NCBI GenBank assembly: GCA_903936775.1
Contig: CAIZWU010000136.1
Coordinates: forward strand, 1-37,388
Length of the DNA: 37,388 nucleotides
DNA from: an uncultured bacterium
GTDB lineage: Bacteria > Verrucomicrobiota > Verrucomicrobiia > Verrucomicrobiales > V1-33
Direction of reading: 5' to 3'
The translations under genes and the position numbers were made by a program. The notes under the pieces were generated by a model. That model had not been told where the DNA came from. It made no database searches and saw only the letters and a program-made list of their open reading frames with translations. Each line of letters begins with the position of its first letter. Position 1 is the first letter of the stretch. Below are positions 33,185 through 37,388 of this stretch, piece by piece.

Positions 33185-34357
33185 TCACGGCGCCACCCGC
33201 AACCTGACAAATTGCACCGGACCCGTGACTGGAATCCGAACCGTGACACGGTCCACTCCAACCGCGAAGCCATCGTTGACCACGTTGACAGACACTCCCC
33301 CGACTCCGTTGATGGCGGTAGTCCATGGGCCCAGCAAGTCGGCATCATATTCCGCGACGGAAGTCAGGTAAGCCGAGGCATCGACCCGTCGGAAAACAAA
33401 CTCAGCCACTCCGGCACCGGCGGACAAGGTCGGGAATTTGTCCCCGTCGGCACCGCTCCGGGGATGCCCGCCCACCACAAACTCAGTCCCATTGTCCAGT
33501 CCGTCCCCATCCAAGTCGACGTCAAAGGCCCGATCGGCTCCCACCAAACTAAAGGAATCCGCCCAAGCGTCATATCCGGAGGCGGTAACCGGAGGCTCAA
33601 ACCTGATATTCCCGGCGGTATTGATGGTAAAAGTTCCTTGGAGAACGCTTACCCCAACACCTGCTGGTTCCACGATTCCGGCAAGGTCATTGCGTCCCAG
33701 AATGCGGTAAAGGTCAAGATAGGACAGGGCTCCGGCAGTGCCAAAGGCCTGCTTCACATTGGAGGTGAAAATTGTGAAAGGCGTATTGTCCACCCGGGAA
33801 CTCCAGGAGTTGATGTCGCCCGTCCCCTGGATCACTCCCCGTCCGCCACTCCCGGGAGTTGCAGTACGTTCCAAGGTTCCATTGAGGGTGCGGAAACCAC
33901 TTTGCGCATCCATCATCCGGGTGGCCCCCGTGCCTACGGCCCCACTGGCAAGGGTGGAATTCGGGGTCGATGTCCCCAAACCTGAGGCCCCTTTGCTGAT
34001 GTAGAGGGTCCGGGCCGGATCGCCATTCACCACTGAGCTGGCCTCTGCACCAAAGGTCGCATTGGTCCTGACCCCGGCGATCGTCCAAAGCAGATCCGTC
34101 CGGGTGAACCAATTGGTACCGTAAACCTCTGCCAGATCCGCCCCAATGGTCGCGGCATTCACCGCAGCCGTCGCCGAGCGGAAGGAAGACCCTTGCCCAA
34201 GATTGTAAACGTAGTTATTGCCGGCCCCGGTTCCGCCGGTGGCCTGGAAACCAACCAGGATATCCCCCGCAGTATAAGTGACCTGAGCCTGGCTGGCGGC
34301 AGTTCCCAGCATGGCAATGAACAGGACGGTAATTCTTGATGAGAAGGTGGATGACAT
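33185..34357 (-). CDS. secreted protein, paralogue of the PEP-CTERM protein, with the alternative C-terminal module
   Basis: A 390-residue exported protein from the ATG at 34357; signal peptide about 1-24 (ends S-Q-A-Q). Residues about 25-260 align throughout with the divergently encoded 34636-35490 protein: G-D-I-L-V-G-F-Q-A-T-G-G, N-W-F-T-R-T-D-L, G-V-R-T-N-A-T-F-G, S-S-V-V-N-G-D-P-A-R, R-M-M-D-A-Q, Q-G-T-G-D-I-N-S-W-S-S-R and L-D-L-Y-R. Instead of PEP-CTERM it ends in about 110 residues with the acidic loop D-L-D-G-D-G-L-D-N-G-T-E-F and the tail F-V-R-L-R-V-A-P. The conserved N-terminal family is not one I can name. A promoter is visible upstream. Confidence 0.82.
   Translation of the reverse strand: MSSTFSSRITVLFIAMLGTAASQAQVTYTAGDILVGFQATGGTGAGNNYVYNLGQGSSFRSATAAVNAATIGADLAEVYGTNWFTRTDLLWTIAGVRTNATFGAEASSVVNGDPARTLYISKGASGLGTSTPNSTLASGAVGTGATRMMDAQSGFRTLNGTLERTATPGSGGRGVIQGTGDINSWSSRVDNTPFTIFTSNVKQAFGTAGALSYLDLYRILGRNDLAGIVEPAGVGVSVLQGTFTINTAGNIRFEPPVTASGYDAWADSFSLVGADRAFDVDLDGDGLDNGTEFVVGGHPRSGADGDKFPTLSAGAGVAEFVFRRVDASAYLTSVAEYDADLLGPWTTAINGVGGVSVNVVNDGFAVGVDRVTVRIPVTGPVQFVRLRVAP
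33188..33523 (-). other. shared C-terminal module, copy in the PEP-CTERM paralogue
   Basis: It opens D-V-D-L-D-G-D-G-L-D-N-G-T-E-F-V-V-G-G, then F-V-F-R-R, V-A-E-Y-D-A-D-L-L-G-P-W, V-T-V-R-I-P and ends F-V-R-L-R-V-A-P at the C-terminus, parallel to the subtilase and CotH copies. Confidence 0.6.
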
Positions 34358-34386
34358 AAAAAGACGGGAGGTTGATTTACTACCTA

Positions 34387-34414
34387 AAAATACGACCCCT
34401 CGTCCGGGCGTCAA
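34387..34414 (-). promoter_or_regulatory. sigma-70-like promoter of the 33185-34357 gene
   Basis: Reading leftwards, TTGACG (34414-34409) and TATTTT (34392-34387) are 16 bases apart, about 30 bases before the start codon. Confidence 0.5.
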
Positions 34415-34635
34415 CGCCAGGCCTGTGGCGCTTCCGTCACATTTCAACGTTTGCCTGAAGCCACCCCTCTGACGCATCACTGGGATTGTTCGATCCCCGC
34501 CAGAACTTGTGACGAAAAAGCTACCTCGCCATCATTGAAGCGTATCCGGTCTGTCCCTAGGACTAGGTCGCCTTGAAGAAAGTCTTCCGGCAAATAACCA
34601 ACTCAAGCCCATCCAATCTACCACCACCCACTTGC

Positions 34636-35490
34636 ATGAATAACAAAACACTCAGCACTTCCGCCCTCGCCCTCGTGGCAGCTGGCGGAATGTCTCTGTT
34701 CGCCGGGCAGGCTTCTGCTGCGGTGAATTTCGTCCCCGGCGACCTCCTCATGGGTTTCCAGGCCACTGGCGGCGTTGGGGCCGGCAATACCTATGTCTAC
34801 AATGTCGGGCAGGCCAGCAACTTCCGGGACAATCCCTCGGTCGGCTTCCTCGCCAATGTGAACACCGATCTCAGCGCCACTTTTGGTTCCGACTGGTTTA
34901 CCCGCACCGACCTTTACTGGGCGGTGGGCGGAGTGCGCACCAACGCGGCCTTCGGTGCTGACGCGAGCAGCGTCGTGAATGGGGATCCGGCCCGGGCCAT
35001 CTATGCCAGCAAGGAATCCGACGGCATCGGAACTTCCACCGCCCACTCGAGCCTGGCCGTTGCCACCATCAACACCACCGCCACCCGCATGATGGATTCC
35101 CAACTGGGTTTCCGCACCACCAATGGCACGACTCCCCGCGATGCCACCGGAAGCAGTGCCGGCAATGGGGTCGTCCAAGGCACGGGAGACATCAACAGCT
35201 GGAGTTCCCGCGTTCCGGTTGCCTCCGCCCCCTGGACCACCATGCCAACCAGCGTGAATGGAAACTTCGGAACCGGCACCGCCACCGCCAACCTCGACCT
35301 CTACCGGGCCCTCAGCAATACCAGCACCAGTGGAGTGACTGAGCCCACCACCGCGGGTGTGTTCACCTATCAGACCACCTTCACGATGGACAACCTCGGC
35401 AACATCAATGCCGTGCCTGAACCTTCCACCACCATGCTGGGTGGCCTGATCGCAGCGGTCGGCCTGTTGCGCCGCCGCCGGTCCAAATAA
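34636..35490 (+). CDS. PEP-CTERM sorting-domain secreted protein
   Basis: A 284-residue exported protein from the ATG at 34636; signal peptide about 1-28 (ends Q-A-S-A-A). The last 26 residues are a complete PEP-CTERM signal: V-P-E-P-S, a hydrophobic helix (M-L-G-G-L-I-A-A-V-G-L-L) and a final R-R-R-R. In bacteria with an exosortase (EpsH/XrtA type) this tail is recognised and the protein is sent to the surface or extracellular matrix. The mature part matches the divergent 33185-34357 protein. The intergenic spacer is 278 bases. No exosortase is in the window. The function of the shared domain is unknown. Confidence 0.88.
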   Translation: MNNKTLSTSALALVAAGGMSLFAGQASAAVNFVPGDLLMGFQATGGVGAGNTYVYNVGQASNFRDNPSVGFLANVNTDLSATFGSDWFTRTDLYWAVGGVRTNAAFGADASSVVNGDPARAIYASKESDGIGTSTAHSSLAVATINTTATRMMDSQLGFRTTNGTTPRDATGSSAGNGVVQGTGDINSWSSRVPVASAPWTTMPTSVNGNFGTGTATANLDLYRALSNTSTSGVTEPTTAGVFTYQTTFTMDNLGNINAVPEPSTTMLGGLIAAVGLLRRRRSK

Positions 35491-35534
35491 ACTCTCCTAC
35501 CATAAAATACATCCACTTCCTTCACATACCAAAC

Positions 35535-36728
35535 ATGAAAACTAACAAACTCGTCCTGGGGGCCTCTCTGGTCCTCGCGCTCAGCAGCGTCGCCAACGGC
35601 CAGACCGTGATCAATATCACCGGTGCCACCGCCTTCCGTGCCGCCGCCAACAACTCCATCATCTCCCTCCTCGGCGGTGCTGGCGTCACCAAATATGCCT
35701 ACACCGGCACCCAAGGTATCGGTGGCACCAACCGCGCCATCTTCAAAGGCAACGTCGCCGGCATCGGTGCCGTGACGGTCCGTGCTTCCTGGTCCGGTTC
35801 CACCCAGGGCATCGCAGATGTCGCCAGCGCCAGCCCGGTCCAAGTGCTGGAAGATGACGAATTGCTCCTCGCCACCACCACCGCAGGCGCCAACGTCACC
35901 GGTCCTTTCGAGCCGGTCAATCAGGTGGCCCAATTCGCCTTTTCCGACGTGTCCCAAGCGTCCTCCACCACCCTCTCTCCCAGCCTGACAGGCTCGGAAG
36001 TCGGCGTGGTGCCATTTGCCTTCGTGGCCAATTCCGGCGCCCCTGCCGCCATGACCAACATGACCGATCAAATCGTGGCTTCCCTGTATGCCAACGCGGC
36101 AGTGCCAATGCGTTTGTTCACCGGAAATCCTGCCGATACCAGCTTGGTCTATGCCTCAGGCCGGAACGACGGCTCCGGTTCCCGCGCCCTTGTTCTCGCG
36201 GAAACCCGCTACGGAGTATTTTCCGCGGTGCAACAATTCACCGGTCTGACCAACCAAAGCACCGGGCAAATGACCAGCCTGACCTTCGTCAACAACGGCG
36301 GCTTCAGCAGCAACAGCGGCATCCGTGACCTCGTTTATGGCCTCGGCAATTCCGTCAGCATAGATGGTGGCGCTGCTGAACCAGTGACCGTGGTCAGCTA
36401 CCTGACCGTCTCCGACTGGATCGCTGCCACCGTCACAGGCAAAAGCTTCGACCCCGATGGTGCCGGTCCTCTCCCGTCCCAAAACCAAAAAGCCAAGGGC
36501 CTCACCTACAACGGGGTGGCGTATAGCGAAGAAGCCGTCAAACAGGGCGCCTACACCCTGTGGGGCTACCAGTGGCTCTACCAGGCTCCCACCATCACCG
36601 CGACTGAGTTGAACTTCTTCAACCTTTTCACAGCAGCCATCCCGGCCAATCTTGGCACCGCGGCGATTCCGATTCCTGCCATGACCGCTACCCGCTCCGG
36701 TGGTGACGGCGGCCCCGTTGCCCCCTAA
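35535..36728 (+). CDS. secreted protein resembling a PstS-type periplasmic binding protein
   Basis: A 397-residue exported protein with a signal peptide (about 1-22, ends V-A-N-G-Q). After it comes I-N-I-T-G-A-T-A-F-R-A-A, similar to the phosphate-loop opening of PstS-like proteins (I-T-G-A-G/S-T-x-F), and F-A-F-S-D-V-S-Q-A at about 136-144, in the place where PstS has its F-G-G-S-D-A motif. This supports a type II periplasmic-binding-protein fold, but the usual ligand residues are not all evident and no transporter genes are nearby. The end is G-G-D-G-G-P-V-A-P without an anchor. It starts 44 bases after the PEP-CTERM gene stop and may be cotranscribed with it. A strong terminator follows 49 bases after its stop. 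Confidence 0.7.
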   Translation: MKTNKLVLGASLVLALSSVANGQTVINITGATAFRAAANNSIISLLGGAGVTKYAYTGTQGIGGTNRAIFKGNVAGIGAVTVRASWSGSTQGIADVASASPVQVLEDDELLLATTTAGANVTGPFEPVNQVAQFAFSDVSQASSTTLSPSLTGSEVGVVPFAFVANSGAPAAMTNMTDQIVASLYANAAVPMRLFTGNPADTSLVYASGRNDGSGSRALVLAETRYGVFSAVQQFTGLTNQSTGQMTSLTFVNNGGFSSNSGIRDLVYGLGNSVSIDGGAAEPVTVVSYLTVSDWIAATVTGKSFDPDGAGPLPSQNQKAKGLTYNGVAYSEEAVKQGAYTLWGYQWLYQAPTITATELNFFNLFTAAIPANLGTAAIPIPAMTATRSGGDGGPVAP

Positions 36729-36777
36729 TCCAGCTATAACATGATATAGGCAGCCATAGGCAGCCATGTCAATCCCT

Positions 36778-36816
36778 GCTGGCACCGGTGGTAACACCGG
36801 TGCCAGCTTTGCTTTT
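36778..36816 (+). terminator. strong rho-independent terminator after the PstS-like gene
   Basis: A perfect 13-pair stem GCTGGCACCGGTG (36778-36790) with CACCGGTGCCAGC (36795-36807), GTAA loop, then TTTGCTTTT (36808-36816). It ends six bases before the start codon of the next gene. Confidence 0.9.
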
Positions 36817-36822
36817 ACCGAT

Positions 36823-37388
36823 ATGAAACTGCACGCCCGCCTGCTCCTGTCCGCTATAGGCCTCGCAACGCTTGGGGCGGGCCTTTTTCATGAACTGAAC
36901 CCAAAGGGAGGCACCGTCGATGCGAGTCTTCCCCGGCCGCAACTGCCTCCAGCCCTCCGTTCCTCCCAGACATCGCCACCCGGCTCTAATCAAGGAAACC
37001 ACCCTGGCAGGAGCGGTCATGCCCATTCCCGGGAAACCGCCGCAGAACCCACCCCGGAAGACGCCACCCCGCCTCCAACCTGGGCGGATGCAAAAGCCCG
37101 GGTGGAGCAGGTCCGGGAACGCTTCCATGCCAGACAGCGGAAAATGGCGGTAGAACGCTACGACCAAACCCGGGCCGCACGGGACCATTCCGAAGGAGGG
37201 GAAACCCGGACCGCGCCTACCTCTGACATGTCAGGGGAGGTTGCCGGGGAACTGCCGCCGATCATCGTGCCCTTTGACCCAAAAAACCCCTCCCTTCCCG
37301 CCCCTTTGCCTGCGGTGCTTGCTGAGTTTCCCGAGGCCGGGGGCATCACACCGGAGCAACAGGCCGGGGTCAACCAATTGGCGGAGGA
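36823..37388 (+). CDS. hypothetical exported protein, 3' truncated by the window edge
   Basis: Open reading frame from the ATG at 36823 to the end of the window with no stop (188 codons visible). The N-terminus M-K-L-H-A-R then a hydrophobic stretch (about 7-21) looks like a signal peptide or membrane anchor. Next comes a Pro/Ser-rich linker (about 33-82), a charged helical segment (about 83-122, R-V-E-Q-V-R-E-R-F-H-A-R-Q-R-K-M), a second Pro-rich linker and E-F-P-E-A-G-G-I-T-P-E-Q-Q at the edge. No family is recognised. An in-frame ATG at 36766 would put the terminator hairpin inside the gene, so the later start is preferred. The start follows the upstream terminator by only six bases, leaving no room for a normal leader. 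Confidence 0.7.
   Translation, partial: MKLHARLLLSAIGLATLGAGLFHELNPKGGTVDASLPRPQLPPALRSSQTSPPGSNQGNHPGRSGHAHSRETAAEPTPEDATPPPTWADAKARVEQVRERFHARQRKMAVERYDQTRAARDHSEGGETRTAPTSDMSGEVAGELPPIIVPFDPKNPSLPAPLPAVLAEFPEAGGITPEQQAGVNQLAE

Overview
The window looks like chromosomal DNA of a verrucomicrobial bacterium (Verrucomicrobiota, probably Verrucomicrobiales). This is inferred from gene content, not from a marker gene. The pointers are PVC-type multihaem cytochromes, a ThuA plus beta-propeller fusion, a PEP-CTERM protein, an LTD-CotH-LTD giant secreted protein, a C-terminal module built on D-x-D-x-D-G-L-x-N-x-x-E-[YF], high GC and weak Shine-Dalgarno sequences. I found no rRNA, tRNA, insertion sequence, prophage or CRISPR array.

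Layout. 1-204 is the 3' end of a PVC haem-binding protein, convergent with asnB (214-2142, minus). 2325-3963 (minus) is an unknown gene followed by clpS and a DUF2017-like gene. ybeY (minus) and a UvrD/PcrA-type helicase (plus) diverge near 4.8 kb. 7153-10959 encodes a large secreted subtilase. 10989-12587 (minus) holds a DUF1275 membrane protein, two small genes (one a likely ribbon-helix-helix regulator) and a doubtful 62-codon ORF above a clear terminator. 12732-14719 holds a small membrane protein and then an ECF sigma factor, a membrane protein in the anti-sigma position and a CpxP/Spy-like protein. recG follows.

17008-24853 may be a functional unit. A PAS-AraC regulator diverges from a row of four same-strand genes: an enolase-superfamily enzyme, a five-CxxCH cytochrome with an internal PA14-like domain, a ThuA/beta-propeller protein whose start overlaps the cytochrome stop, and an HExxH peptidase-like protein. 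It looks like regulated catabolism of a sugar- or hydroxy-acid-like compound with periplasmic oxidation; the substrate cannot be read from sequence. Downstream lies a 35-codon relic of the ThuA gene 3' end, then the 1959-residue LTD-CotH-LTD protein.

31.6-37.4 kb holds a MarR regulator, an unknown single-pass membrane protein, two divergent secreted paralogues (one ending in PEP-CTERM, the other in a different module), a secreted PstS-like protein and a truncated gene at the window edge.

The most interesting signal is a C-terminal module of about 100 residues shared by the subtilase, the CotH protein and one of the two paralogues. It starts with an acidic calcium-loop-like motif and ends exactly at the C-terminus in R-hydrophobic-(R)-P. 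Its paralogue carries PEP-CTERM in the same place, which suggests the module is an alternative sorting or anchoring device.
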